A stretch of DNA of 64,000 bases, taken from Palauibacter sp964499635 (GTDB lineage Bacteria; Gemmatimonadota; Gemmatimonadetes; Palauibacterales; Palauibacteraceae). The notes under the pieces were generated by a model. The model saw only the letters and a program-made list of their open reading frames with translations, did not search any database and was not told the origin of the DNA. Location: NCBI GenBank assembly GCA_964499635.1, contig CAZCLY010000006.1:62001-126000 (forward strand), in the 5' to 3' direction. Made by a program: the position numbers and the translations under genes. Shown here piece after piece: positions 7,956 through 19,520 of the stretch (its first letter is position 1; each line of letters begins with the position of its first letter).

Positions 7956-9264
7956 GAGCGCGCGCGGGGCGCCTGGATGACCGCGCCGGCCGCTCGTCGG
8001 CCCGCGCCGCGGCCGCATCCTCGTCGCCGGATTCGGCGAGCTGTCGGCGCACCCGGTGGGCGATGCTCGGCGGCAGGCCCCACAGGTGGATGAACCCGGC
8101 GGCGTCGGCCTGATCGTACACGGCATCCTCGCCGAACGTGGCCAGGTCCTCCCGGTAGAGCGAGAACGGTGACGTGCGCGCGACGGCCAGCGCGAGGCCC
8201 TTGAAGAGCCGCATGGTGACCTCGCCGGTCACGGTGGCGTGCGCCGAGGCCAGAAACGCGTCGAGAGCGGCGCGCAGCGGCGAGTACCACAGCCCCTGGT
8301 AGGCGAGCTCGGCGTAACGCGCCGCCACATCCCGCTTGAAGGCGGCGGTGTCGCGGTCGAGCGTGATCGCCTCCAGATCGGCGAGCGCCGCGAGGAGGAC
8401 GGTTCCGGCCGGCGTCTCGTATACGCCGCGGCTCTTCATCCCCACGAGCCGGTTCTCCACCAGGTCCACCTGCCCCACGCCGTGCGCTCCGGCGATCCGA
8501 TTGAGGAGCTCGATGAGCGCGACGGGCTGGAGCCACTTGCCATCCAGCGCCACCGGAACCCCCGCCTCGAATCCGATGACCACGTCCTGCGGCTCGTCCG
8601 GCGCCTGCCGGGGGTCGACCGTGAGGTCGCGCAGGTCGTCCGGCGCCGGGACGGCGGGGTCCTCGAGAATGCCGCCCTCGAAGGAGGTGTGCCACAGGTT
8701 GCGGTCGATGGAGTATGGCTTCGAGCGGCTTCCGGGCACGGGGATCCCCCTCGCCTCGGCGTACGCGAACGCATCCTCCCGCGACGTGATCTCCCACTCC
8801 CGCCACGGGGCGATCACGGTCAGGTGGGGGGCGAGCGCCCGGTACACGAGCTCGAAGCGCACCTGGTCGTTCCCCTTGCCGGTGCAGCCGTGCGCGACGG
8901 CATCGCAGCCGAGCTCGAGCGCCGTCTCGACCTGTGCGCGGGCGATCACCGGACGGGCGAGGGCGGTCCCGAGCAGGTAGCGTCCCTCGTACAGCGCCCC
9001 GGCCCTGAGCGCCGGCAGGATGCACTCGTGTGCGAACGCGTCCCGCAGGTCGAGCACGCGGCAGTCCGACGCTCCGGTGGCCAGCGCCTTGGCCGCGATG
9101 GCGTCGAAGTCCTCACGCTGGCCGACGTCGGCCACCACGGCGACGACCTCGCAATGGTAATTCTCCCGCAGCCACGGGATCATGACCGAGGTGTCGAGAC
9201 CTCCCGAATAGGCGAGGGCGACCTGCCGGACCCGGGGCCGGGCGGAGATGTCTGACCGCTTCAT
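7948..9264 (-). CDS. argG: Argininosuccinate synthase
   Basis: A 438-residue enzyme joining citrulline and aspartate with ATP. The nucleotide-binding P-loop AYSGGLDTSV is at residues 18-27; the citrulline and aspartate binding segments (GCTGKGNDQVRFE, SREDAFAYAEARGIPVP, NLWHTSFEGG, GVYETPAGTVLL) are all present. ATG 9264 puts the P-loop where it belongs; longer in-frame starts would add an Arg-rich non-homologous stretch. The tail after about residue 405 (GDEDAAAARADERPARSSRR) is charged and low-complexity and ends inside the start of argH. It heads the argG-argH-argR operon; the 262-nt gap upstream holds an ARG-box-like palindrome. Confidence 0.96.
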   Translation of the reverse strand: MKRSDISARPRVRQVALAYSGGLDTSVMIPWLRENYHCEVVAVVADVGQREDFDAIAAKALATGASDCRVLDLRDAFAHECILPALRAGALYEGRYLLGTALARPVIARAQVETALELGCDAVAHGCTGKGNDQVRFELVYRALAPHLTVIAPWREWEITSREDAFAYAEARGIPVPGSRSKPYSIDRNLWHTSFEGGILEDPAVPAPDDLRDLTVDPRQAPDEPQDVVIGFEAGVPVALDGKWLQPVALIELLNRIAGAHGVGQVDLVENRLVGMKSRGVYETPAGTVLLAALADLEAITLDRDTAAFKRDVAARYAELAYQGLWYSPLRAALDAFLASAHATVTGEVTMRLFKGLALAVARTSPFSLYREDLATFGEDAVYDQADAAGFIHLWGLPPSIAHRVRRQLAESGDEDAAAARADERPARSSRRPARARG

Positions 9265-9354
9265 GGCTCGCTCATGTCTGGAGTAGGTGCCGAGACACGT
9301 CGGCGCGGTTGTCCGGGACGGGACGACCGCGCCATGCGCATACGTATACACCAC

Positions 9355-9372
9355 GTTGCATAAACATGCAAC
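9355..9372. promoter_or_regulatory. ARG-box-like palindrome upstream of argG
   Basis: GTTGCAT-AAAC-ATGCAAC is a perfect 7-bp inverted repeat with a 4-nt centre, 18 bp in all, the size and architecture of an ArgR half-operator (Streptomyces ARG boxes share the TTGCAT half-sites). A second, weaker dyad centred on ATACGTAT (9340-9347) lies 20 bp away, close to the 21-bp spacing of tandem ARG boxes. The site is about 90 nt upstream of argG, in an AT-richer island of an otherwise very GC-rich gap. Since argR is the third gene of this operon, it is the expected regulator. The rest of the 9265-9526 gap shows nothing coding. Confidence 0.65.
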
Positions 9373-9488
9373 CCCGGAAGCCCGCGGAAGGTGCGTGGCA
9401 CGGGCGGGAGGGGGGCGGGCGGCGGCCGCGGCGAGGCGGCGCCCACGCACCGCGGATACGTCACGCGCCCGCGGGAAGGTCGCCGCCG

Positions 9489-9553
9489 TCGGAGGTCACC
9501 CACCATCGGAGGTCATCCATCGCGAGTCATCCGCCGTCGGATTTCACCCGCGA
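9489..9553. repeat. Degenerate 17-bp tandem repeat, about four units
   Basis: Units begin at 9489, 9506, 9523 and 9537 and share the core TCGGAGGTCAYCC; the third unit lacks 3 nt. The array covers the last codons of the small secreted protein on the minus strand and continues past its stop. Read in the gene's frame, both sides give the same residues (S-D-G-G), and the stop codon lies inside unit three, as if the 3' end had been extended by repeat slippage and then truncated. Confidence 0.5.
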
Positions 9554-9931
9554 CAGGTCGAGCTCCACGCTGTTAGGTCCCTGGGTCCAGGTACCGTCCA
9601 GCGTTCCGTCGTCGCCCAGCCTTGCTTCGTACGCTCCGCCTCCCGGCACGTCCGGGACGGAGAAGGTGAACGTGCCGTCGACGAACGCCACGTCGGTCGT
9701 CGCGATGCCCAGCGCGCCCTGACTCGGGCTGTCCATGGTGGCGGTCAAAGCGCCTTCGTCGTCGGCGGACACGTGGATGACGATGGGAAGCTCGATCCCC
9801 TGCGTCGAGATGGCGCCTTCCCAATCGCCCACGATGGTGGTGTCCTGGGCGGCGAGTGATCCGAACGCGGCCACGCCGACGGCGGCCGCGAGCGCCGCCA
9901 GCCGGGCCGAGCGAAGGGTGTGGATTCGCAT
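9527..9931 (-). CDS. Small secreted beta-strand protein
   Basis: A 134-residue exported protein: signal peptide residues 1-28 (cleavage after LAA), then about 100 residues with GDWEGAISTQGIELPIVIHV and MDSPSQGALGI. This pattern resembles the small N-terminal domain that precedes serine-hydrolase or alpha/beta-hydrolase domains in other bacteria; here it stands alone, with no hydrolase following. GGGAGA lies 6 nt before the ATG. No enzymatic motif is visible, so a binding role is only a guess. The C-terminus runs into a 17-bp tandem repeat, so the original length may have changed. Confidence 0.75.
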   Translation of the reverse strand: MRIHTLRSARLAALAAAVGVAAFGSLAAQDTTIVGDWEGAISTQGIELPIVIHVSADDEGALTATMDSPSQGALGIATTDVAFVDGTFTFSVPDVPGGGAYEARLGDDGTLDGTWTQGPNSVELDLSRVKSDGG

Positions 9932-10019
9932 GGAGATCTCCCTTGGATTGAAGTCGATTCCGCAGCCGACGGCGTGGATGCCCGGTCGCGTCCATCCCGG
10001 ACACCCGACGGTCGGACGT

Positions 10020-10355
10020 CTATTCCGCCGCGGAGGCGTCCGGCGGCCGGGCCCCCGCGCCCGACTCCAGACGCCGCGCCGCGGGGCGGGCCATCAGCTC
10101 CTCGACGAAGTCCTGACGCTCGCGGGTGAGCTCGAGTTGGTGCCGGAACGTCTCGAGCGTCTCATCGATGCGCGACAGATCGTCCTGGATCCGGGCCAGC
10201 TCGCCGCGATCGAGGCGATTCTCGCTGCGGTCCCGGATGTGCTCCTCGAGCAGGCGGCCGAGCCGCCTGAGGACGGGGAAGGTGACGACGAAGCCCCCGA
10301 TGAGAAGGACCATGATGAGCGTGAAGATCATATAGCCGGTGGTGTACGGATCCAT
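10020..10355 (-). CDS. Single-pass membrane protein with coiled coil
   Basis: A 111-residue protein with one membrane helix (about residues 8-28, YMIFTLIMVLLIGGFVVTFPV) followed by about 60 charged residues in heptad-like order (LEEHIRDRSENRLDRGELAR, ETFRHQLELTRERQDFVEEL) that should form a coiled coil, then a Pro/Ala-rich tail. GAAGGGAG precedes the ATG by 6 nt, supporting translation. I do not recognise a family with a known function. It lies between carB and the small secreted protein, all on the minus strand with about 90-120 nt gaps, so co-transcription with carB is not certain. Confidence 0.75.
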   Translation of the reverse strand: MDPYTTGYMIFTLIMVLLIGGFVVTFPVLRRLGRLLEEHIRDRSENRLDRGELARIQDDLSRIDETLETFRHQLELTRERQDFVEELMARPAARRLESGAGARPPDASAAE

Positions 10356-10475
10356 GGCTCGCTCCCTTCTCGTTGCCGGATCCCGGGATGTCGCCCCCTG
10401 CCGTACGGCTCCCGACCCGTGGCTGGATTCTATCGTGGCACCGGGTGTCCCGGGCCCGGCGTGGAATCGGAGACG

Positions 10476-13748
<3,273 letters not shown>

Positions 13749-13941
13749 CGGGCGGGGAAGCTACGCCGTCCCTCTTCTCCACGCATCCCCCGAGAGCGGG
13801 GCCGCCGGAACCCGCGGTCGCCCGCTCCGACTCCCACCCTCGGGGGTGATACCCGATCGCCGGGCGGGCGACTATATTGCCGCGGGGCGCCACCCTCGTG
13901 GTTCGCGCCTGTCCACACCTGTCGTCCAGGAATTCCCGACC

Positions 13942-15264
13942 ATGTCCCGCCGCGCCCGTACGCTCGGATCGTTCGTGACGCTCGTCATGCTCGTCACACT
14001 CACCGCTCCCACCCACGCCGAAGCTCAGCTCAACCGCCTGAAGAAGGCGGCCGAAGGCGCGGCACAGCAGGGGGCGCAGAACAAGATCAGCACGGCCATC
14101 GGTGAAGCGGTCGCCTGCCCGGTGGGTGACCAGGCGTGTGTCGAGCAGGCGAAGAAGGATGGCGAGCCCGTCGTGATCGTCGACGACGACGGGAAGGTGA
14201 TCAACGACGAGAACGGCCAGCCGGTCACGAGCCAGGCGGCCGCTTCGGCGGCCACCGAGGAGCCCGGCCAGGGGCGCTGGGCGAACTACGACTTCCTGCG
14301 CGGCGAGCGTCCCATCTACAACAGCCGCTGGAACGTGGAGGACACGGACAACCCTCCCGCGATGAAGCCGAACCCGTCGGTCCGCGTGGGTCGCATCCCG
14401 GGCAACGTGGAGTTCGTGTCCGGCAACATGGAGATCGTGCAGCTGGAGGGGTTCAACACGGCCGAGTTCAAGGACCTGACGTACTTCCGCATCCCGCTCG
14501 CCGAGCCCCTGCCCGAAGACTTCTCGCTCGAGTTCGCGCTCAAGCTCGCCGTCGGGGTTCAGTACGTGTACGTGTACTTCCAGCCCTTCCAGGGCCAGAA
14601 CATCCCGCTCGGGTCGTTCCCGGACCACTACCTCACCCTCTGGAACAGCGCGGGGATCCTGTTCCAGGGGAATCGGATTTCGGGCACCGACACGAACGCC
14701 GCCCTCGTCGAGGGGCTCACGCCCGTCAAGTTCCAGGTCGATGACGGCTACGCGATCCTGTACGTGGGCGGCGAGCGCATCGCGCAGGTCCCGAACTTCA
14801 AGCACGTCGTGGGGTCGACGGCGATCGAGTTCGAGGTCCACGCCCGGACGGACATCCCGGTGTACATCGGCGACATCCGGGTGGATTACGGGGTCGAGGA
14901 TCCGGCGTCAGTGATCGAGTCGGCGGGCGAGTACACGACGCGGTCGATCTTCTTCGACATCGACAGTGCCGATCTGCGTCCCGAGTCGACCCCCGAGCTC
15001 GAGAGGATCCGTGCCATGGTCGCGGAGTACGGCAAGCCGCTCGTCATCGAGGGCCACACGGACTCGACGGGCTCGGACGACCACAACATGGAGCTGTCCC
15101 AGCGGCGCGCGGAGGCCGTCAAGGCGTATCTCGTCGCCCACGGCGTCGACGCGGGCCTGCTCCAGGCGGTCGGGAAGGGCGAGACCGAGCCGATCGCGGA
15201 CAACGGCACGGACGACGGCCGTCAGGCGAACCGGCGGGTGAAGATCGTGGTCGCGGCGAGCTAG
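13942..15264 (+). CDS. OmpA-family protein with a lectin-like middle domain
   Basis: A 440-residue exported protein. Signal peptide 1-28 (cleavage near A-E-A-Q). Residues about 30-100 are Ala/Gln-rich and helical (LNRLKKAAEGAAQQGAQ). Residues about 140-320 form a beta-rich unit (FVSGNMEIVQLEGFNTAEFK, DFSLEFALKLAVGVQYVYVY) that looks like a LamG/concanavalin-type jelly roll. Residues about 330-440 are an OmpA peptidoglycan-binding domain (SIFFDIDSADLRPES; VIEGHTDSTGSDDHN; LSQRRAEAVKAYL). Probably it is anchored to peptidoglycan with a ligand-binding domain in the periplasm or at the surface. ATG 13942 has AGGA about 11 nt upstream; TATATT at 13873 is a possible -10 box. A hairpin follows the stop. 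Confidence 0.88.
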   Translation: MSRRARTLGSFVTLVMLVTLTAPTHAEAQLNRLKKAAEGAAQQGAQNKISTAIGEAVACPVGDQACVEQAKKDGEPVVIVDDDGKVINDENGQPVTSQAAASAATEEPGQGRWANYDFLRGERPIYNSRWNVEDTDNPPAMKPNPSVRVGRIPGNVEFVSGNMEIVQLEGFNTAEFKDLTYFRIPLAEPLPEDFSLEFALKLAVGVQYVYVYFQPFQGQNIPLGSFPDHYLTLWNSAGILFQGNRISGTDTNAALVEGLTPVKFQVDDGYAILYVGGERIAQVPNFKHVVGSTAIEFEVHARTDIPVYIGDIRVDYGVEDPASVIESAGEYTTRSIFFDIDSADLRPESTPELERIRAMVAEYGKPLVIEGHTDSTGSDDHNMELSQRRAEAVKAYLVAHGVDAGLLQAVGKGETEPIADNGTDDGRQANRRVKIVVAAS

Positions 15265-15292
15265 GTCGCCGGCACGACGACACGGGTCCGGG

Positions 15293-15318
15293 GCCCCGCC
15301 CGTCGGTCAGGGCGGGGC
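15293..15318. terminator. Terminator-like hairpin between convergent genes
   Basis: GCCCCGCCC (15293-15301) and GGGCGGGGC (15310-15318) pair perfectly over 9 bp with an 8-nt loop. It follows the OmpA-family gene (stop 15264) and overlaps the stop of the opposite gene (15307). There is no T-tract; the call rests on position and stem. Confidence 0.5.
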
Positions 15319-16026
15319 GGCCCCGTCGAGCCCCAGCCTCCCCCAATCCGGCAGCTCCGCGCGGGCCCACAGCGTGGCGAGGATGAAGGCGCTCTGGGGT
15401 CCCGGATCGTCGCGCGGCAGATCGGGGAGCGTGGCCGCGTACTCGCGCGCGAGGGCGACGTTCCGCTCAGGAACGGTCGCGGCGGGGCGACCACCCTCGA
15501 GGACCTCGAGGGCCCGCTGGAGCGCGGTCCCCGTCCACACGTACTCCCCGAGCGATACGGCCTCCGCATCGAGCGCGCGGGCGAGCTCCACCCTCGATCG
15601 AGCCACGCCGCCCAACGCCTTGACGCCGCCGAGCGCGTCCCGCAGACGTGGGGTGCCTTGCGCCCGCCGCTCGTCGATCGCGGCGATCTCCTCGACCCAC
15701 GGACGCATCCCTTCCCAGGCCTGCTCCGTCACGGCGAGGAAGCGCGCCACCGACGCATCGCTCAACGCGCCGTCGTCCGGCACGCTGAACGGGTGCTCCC
15801 GCTCGAGGCGGGTGAGGATCTCACCGGCCTCCCGGTGCTCATCGATGCTTCCGGCCGCCGACTCGAGGCCGCGCTTGAGCGCGAATCCGCCCACGCCGAG
15901 GAGCGCGGCCGCGACCACGAACCCGATGCCCAGCAGACCGAGACAGCCGATGAGGACCTTCACGCCTCCCGGCAGCCGCGGCCGGGCCCCCGATGGAGCC
16001 CCGTCCGGTACTGCGGGCTTCTGCAT
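15307..16026 (-). CDS. Uncharacterised single-pass membrane protein
   Basis: A 239-residue protein: a Pro/Ala-rich cytoplasmic start, one membrane helix at about residues 22-48 (VKVLIGCLGLLGIGFVVAAA), then an all-helical domain of about 190 residues (VARFLAVTEQAWEGMRPWVE; GVARSRVELARALDAEAV). The ATG at 16026 has a strong GGGAGGT about 6 nt upstream; in-frame codons further upstream are not protein-like. No catalytic motif is visible and I do not recognise the family. It shares direction with the Asp-box protein upstream, whose stop is 165 nt away. Location is probably periplasmic with an N-terminal anchor. Confidence 0.72.
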   Translation of the reverse strand: MQKPAVPDGAPSGARPRLPGGVKVLIGCLGLLGIGFVVAAALLGVGGFALKRGLESAAGSIDEHREAGEILTRLEREHPFSVPDDGALSDASVARFLAVTEQAWEGMRPWVEEIAAIDERRAQGTPRLRDALGGVKALGGVARSRVELARALDAEAVSLGEYVWTGTALQRALEVLEGGRPAATVPERNVALAREYAATLPDLPRDDPGPQSAFILATLWARAELPDWGRLGLDGAAPP

Positions 16027-16191
16027 GTGACCTCCCGCGTTGTGCGTTGCCCCGTCACCGACGACGGTCGCTGACCCAACGAGCGCAGGCGGGGCGATCA
16101 TCCCGCCACCGCGGTCGCCGCGCTCGTCCTCGGGGTCGGCGGTCCGGCCCCCCCACGCCACGGGCGGCCGTCGCCGACGCGGCGGCCGCGC

Positions 16192-19100
16192 TCAGGGGAC
16201 CAGGCGCGGCCTCCCGCCGATCACGTGCGGCACGCCGTTCTCCCGCAGACGCTCGTTGAGCGCCGCGACCGCCGCGCGGCCCTCGTCCTCGTATCGGGCT
16301 TCGAGCGCCTCGAGCTGGTCGCGCAGCATGTCGTGCACCTCCACCTGCTGGTCGGTGGGACGCTCGTCGGAGGACATCATGCGACGGCCCAGCGATGCGA
16401 TTCGGGCGTACAGGAGCCGCGGCCAGCGGAGCCCGTCCTGGCCCTCGCCGGTGAGCCGCAGGTCGAACAGCTCGGCCTCGATGGCCTTGACCACGGAGTG
16501 CACGGAGTCGGCTTGGACGGCCAGCTCCGGGGCGGCCTCGATGTCCGAGTCCGCCAGTCGCTCGCCGAGCTCGCCGAGCTGGACCCGGAGCTCCTCGATC
16601 TCGTCGATCATGGCGGCCGCCCGCTCGAGCATGTCGTACAGGTCGCGCGCCACGGGGAGCTGCTCGGCGATCTCCGCCTCCGAGCCCGGGGAGTTCGGGT
16701 CCTTGAGCACGTCGAGCGACGTCGTGAGGGTGTCCGGCCCGGCGACCAGACGGACCGTGTAGCTGCCCGGCGGGCTGAGGACCGACAGCCGTCCGCCATC
16801 CGACATCGGGCGCCAGCCCCGCGCGGGCATCTCGACCCACGGGTTCTCGTCGGGCGGTGTGCGCAGCCGCGGCTGCGTCGTCGAACTCGAGCGCAGGTCC
16901 CACACGATCCGGTGCAGCCCCGCTTCGCGCGGGCCCGAGAGCGTGTTCACCGTGCGCCCCTCGCGGTCGAGGATCGTGATCTCGGGCGCCGACTCCACCT
17001 CCGCCGGGAGGAAGTAGTGGAGCGTGGCGCCGTAGTCCGGATTCTCGCCCGCGACGGGGTCGTCGGGCTGCGACATGGGGGCCTCGCGCGTCCGGAAGCG
17101 CCAGGCCGGTCGGGGTTCGAACAGGATCGTCGAGGAGGGCCGCACGTCGCCGCCGGCCGAGCGGCGCGCGCCGAGCCGCTCGAGCGGCGTGATGTCGTCG
17201 AGGATCCAGAAGCCGCGCCCGTACGTCGCCACCACGAGATCGTGGAAGCGCTCCTGGACGGCGACCCAGTGGACCGGCGCGTGCGGCAGGTTGGAGCCCA
17301 GCGGCTCCCAGCGGGCGCCGTCATCGAACGACACCCACAGCCCGTTCTCCGTCCCCGCGAACAGCAGGCCGGGCACGGTCGGGTCCTCGCGGATGACGTG
17401 CGTGAAGCCGAACACCGAGCGCGGGATCGAGGCATCGATGCGCCGCCACGACCCGCCGTAGTCGGTGGTCACGTACAGGTAGGGGTCGAAATCGCCGAGC
17501 TGGTGCCGGTCGACCGCGATGTAGGCCTTGCCCGGCACGTGGCGGGAGGCCTGGATCGCGGCGATCGTGCCGCGCGGCGGAAGCCCGGGGATGTTCGCGG
17601 TGACATCGGTCCACGAGCCTCCGGCATCCCGCGTCACGTGCACGAGGCCGTCGTTCGAGCCGGCCCAGATCACGCCGGGCTCGAGCGCGGACTCGGTGAT
17701 CGCGAATACCACGGGCGCGATCGTGGGCCCGGCGTCATCCAGCGTCAGCCCACCCATGCGGCGCTCGAGCTCGGGATCGTCGGTGGTCAGGTCGGGGCTG
17801 ATCACCTCCCAGCTCTGCCCCCGGTCGCGGGTCCGGTGGACGTACTGGCTGCCGACGTACACGGTCTGGTGGTCGTGCGGCGAGATCTCGATCGGGAAGG
17901 TCCATTGCCACCGGTACCGCAAGTCTTCCGCCGCCCAGCCCTCGACCGCCACCGGCCACACGGACACATCGCGCGTGACGCCGGTCTGTAGGTCGTGCAG
18001 GTCGAGGATCCCGTCGTAGCACCCCGTCCACACGGTGCGCCGGTCGACCGTGTCGGGCACGGTGAACCCGACCTCGCAGCCGCCCACGGAGTCCCATTCG
18101 CCGATCGGGATGGACCCGCCGGTCAGCGTGTTGGACGGCGCCCGGACCGACGGCCCGTCCTGCCGGTTGCCGTACACGAAGTACGGGATGCGGTCGTCGA
18201 CGTGGGCGTGGTACATCTGGGCGATCGGGAGCTGCGGCCGGTACCACGTCTGCCCGTGGGTGGTCGAGATCGAGATTCCCCCGTCGTGTCCCACGATCAT
18301 GCGATCGGGATCCTCGGGGTCGATCCACATGACGTGGTGGTCGTACCCGGGCGTCTGGCGCGTGCGGAAATGGGTCTCGCCCCCATCGAGGGAGGTGAAG
18401 TGCCCCGGCGCGTTGAAGTACAGCTCGTCGGCGTCGGCGGGCGATACCTCGAAGCGCGTGTAGTACAGCCAGCGCGCCGACAGGTCGTTCGAGGCGTTGA
18501 CCATGCGCCACGCACGCCCGCCGTCGTCGGAGCGCCACAGCGCGCCCTGGTAGGGATCGGAGGGGGCGAAGTCGCGGTTCGAGCTCGTCTCGATGAGCGC
18601 GTATACCCGGTCGGGGTCGGCCGCCGACATCCCGAGCCCGATCTTCCCCCACGGCGGGGTGGGGAGACCCGAGCCCTCGAGCCGGGTCCAGGTGGCGCCG
18701 CCGTCACGCGACACCCACAAGCTCGAGCCGGGGCCCCCGCTCGTGCGGCCCCAGGTCGCGACCTCGATCTGCCACATGCCCGCGAACAGGATGCGCGGGT
18801 TCGCGGGGTCCATGACGAGGTCCGAGCAACCGGTGTCGGGGTCGACGAACAGCACGCGTTCCCACGTCTCCCCCCCGTTCGTGGTGCGGAACACCCCGCG
18901 CTCCTCCTGCGGGCCGTACGTGTGCCCCAGGGCGCACGCGAACACGACGTCCGGGTCGCGCGGGTGGACGACGATGCGCCCGATGCGGCCCGACCCGTCG
19001 AGCCCCCGGTGCTCCCACGTCTCGCCCCCGTCCGTCGAGCGGTAGATCCCGTTCCCGATCGAGATGTTGGCGCGGATGAACGTCTCGCCCGTGCCGGCCC

Positions 19101-19425
19101 ACACGACGTTCGGATCGGAGGGCGCCAGCGCCAGCGAACCGATCGAGGAGGCGGGCTGGTCGTCGAACACGGGGCGCCAGCGATGACCGCCATCGGTGGA
19201 CTTCCACACGCCGCCGGAGGCGGCCCCCACGTAGTACACGTTCGGATTCCCCGGCTCGCCGATCACCGAGATCACGCGATTCCCCTGCGGTCCGATGGTG
19301 CGCAGCTCCAGCTCCTCGAACAGCCCGCGGTCCCCGCTCTCGGAGTCCTGCGCGACGCCGCGCAGGGGGAGGGCGAGGGCCGCGCAGGCGAGCACGGCTG
19401 GCAGGGATCGCATGGATGGACGCAT
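16192..19425 (-). CDS. Secreted Asp-box (BNR/sortilin-like) beta-propeller protein
   Basis: A 1,077-residue exported protein. Signal peptide within residues 1-27 (PAVLACAALALPLRGVAQ). Residues about 40-720 hold around ten Asp-box repeats of the S-x-D-x-G-x-x-W type (KSTDGGHRW, RSTDGGETW, RTTNGGETW, VSRDGGATW, TRDAGGSW, TTDYGGSW, SFDDGARW), which build VPS10/sortilin-like or sialidase-like propellers. The last third (after about residue 760) has beta strands and then long helices (RDLYDMLERAAAMIDEIEEL). Proteins of this layout are annotated as WD40/YVTN/BNR-like or glycosyl-hydrolase-like, but no glycosidase residues can be assigned. GGAG lies 8 nt before ATG 19425. It is divergent from the DUF4350 gene with 95 nt between starts. 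Confidence 0.88.
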   Translation of the reverse strand: MRPSMRSLPAVLACAALALPLRGVAQDSESGDRGLFEELELRTIGPQGNRVISVIGEPGNPNVYYVGAASGGVWKSTDGGHRWRPVFDDQPASSIGSLALAPSDPNVVWAGTGETFIRANISIGNGIYRSTDGGETWEHRGLDGSGRIGRIVVHPRDPDVVFACALGHTYGPQEERGVFRTTNGGETWERVLFVDPDTGCSDLVMDPANPRILFAGMWQIEVATWGRTSGGPGSSLWVSRDGGATWTRLEGSGLPTPPWGKIGLGMSAADPDRVYALIETSSNRDFAPSDPYQGALWRSDDGGRAWRMVNASNDLSARWLYYTRFEVSPADADELYFNAPGHFTSLDGGETHFRTRQTPGYDHHVMWIDPEDPDRMIVGHDGGISISTTHGQTWYRPQLPIAQMYHAHVDDRIPYFVYGNRQDGPSVRAPSNTLTGGSIPIGEWDSVGGCEVGFTVPDTVDRRTVWTGCYDGILDLHDLQTGVTRDVSVWPVAVEGWAAEDLRYRWQWTFPIEISPHDHQTVYVGSQYVHRTRDRGQSWEVISPDLTTDDPELERRMGGLTLDDAGPTIAPVVFAITESALEPGVIWAGSNDGLVHVTRDAGGSWTDVTANIPGLPPRGTIAAIQASRHVPGKAYIAVDRHQLGDFDPYLYVTTDYGGSWRRIDASIPRSVFGFTHVIREDPTVPGLLFAGTENGLWVSFDDGARWEPLGSNLPHAPVHWVAVQERFHDLVVATYGRGFWILDDITPLERLGARRSAGGDVRPSSTILFEPRPAWRFRTREAPMSQPDDPVAGENPDYGATLHYFLPAEVESAPEITILDREGRTVNTLSGPREAGLHRIVWDLRSSSTTQPRLRTPPDENPWVEMPARGWRPMSDGGRLSVLSPPGSYTVRLVAGPDTLTTSLDVLKDPNSPGSEAEIAEQLPVARDLYDMLERAAAMIDEIEELRVQLGELGERLADSDIEAAPELAVQADSVHSVVKAIEAELFDLRLTGEGQDGLRWPRLLYARIASLGRRMMSSDERPTDQQVEVHDMLRDQLEALEARYEDEGRAAVAALNERLRENGVPHVIGGRPRLVP

Positions 19426-19520
19426 TCTCGAGCTCCTGGCGCAGACGGGATCGGGCCCGATCACCACGGGCGCGCACCAAAGTCGGCGCGAGCCCGGCGG
19501 ACGACAACCACGAGGGAGAC

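Noticed and set aside
17100..17125. GGGGTTCGAAC resembling a tRNA T-loop
   Set aside because: It lies inside the Asp-box gene and no acceptor or anticodon stems can be drawn around it.
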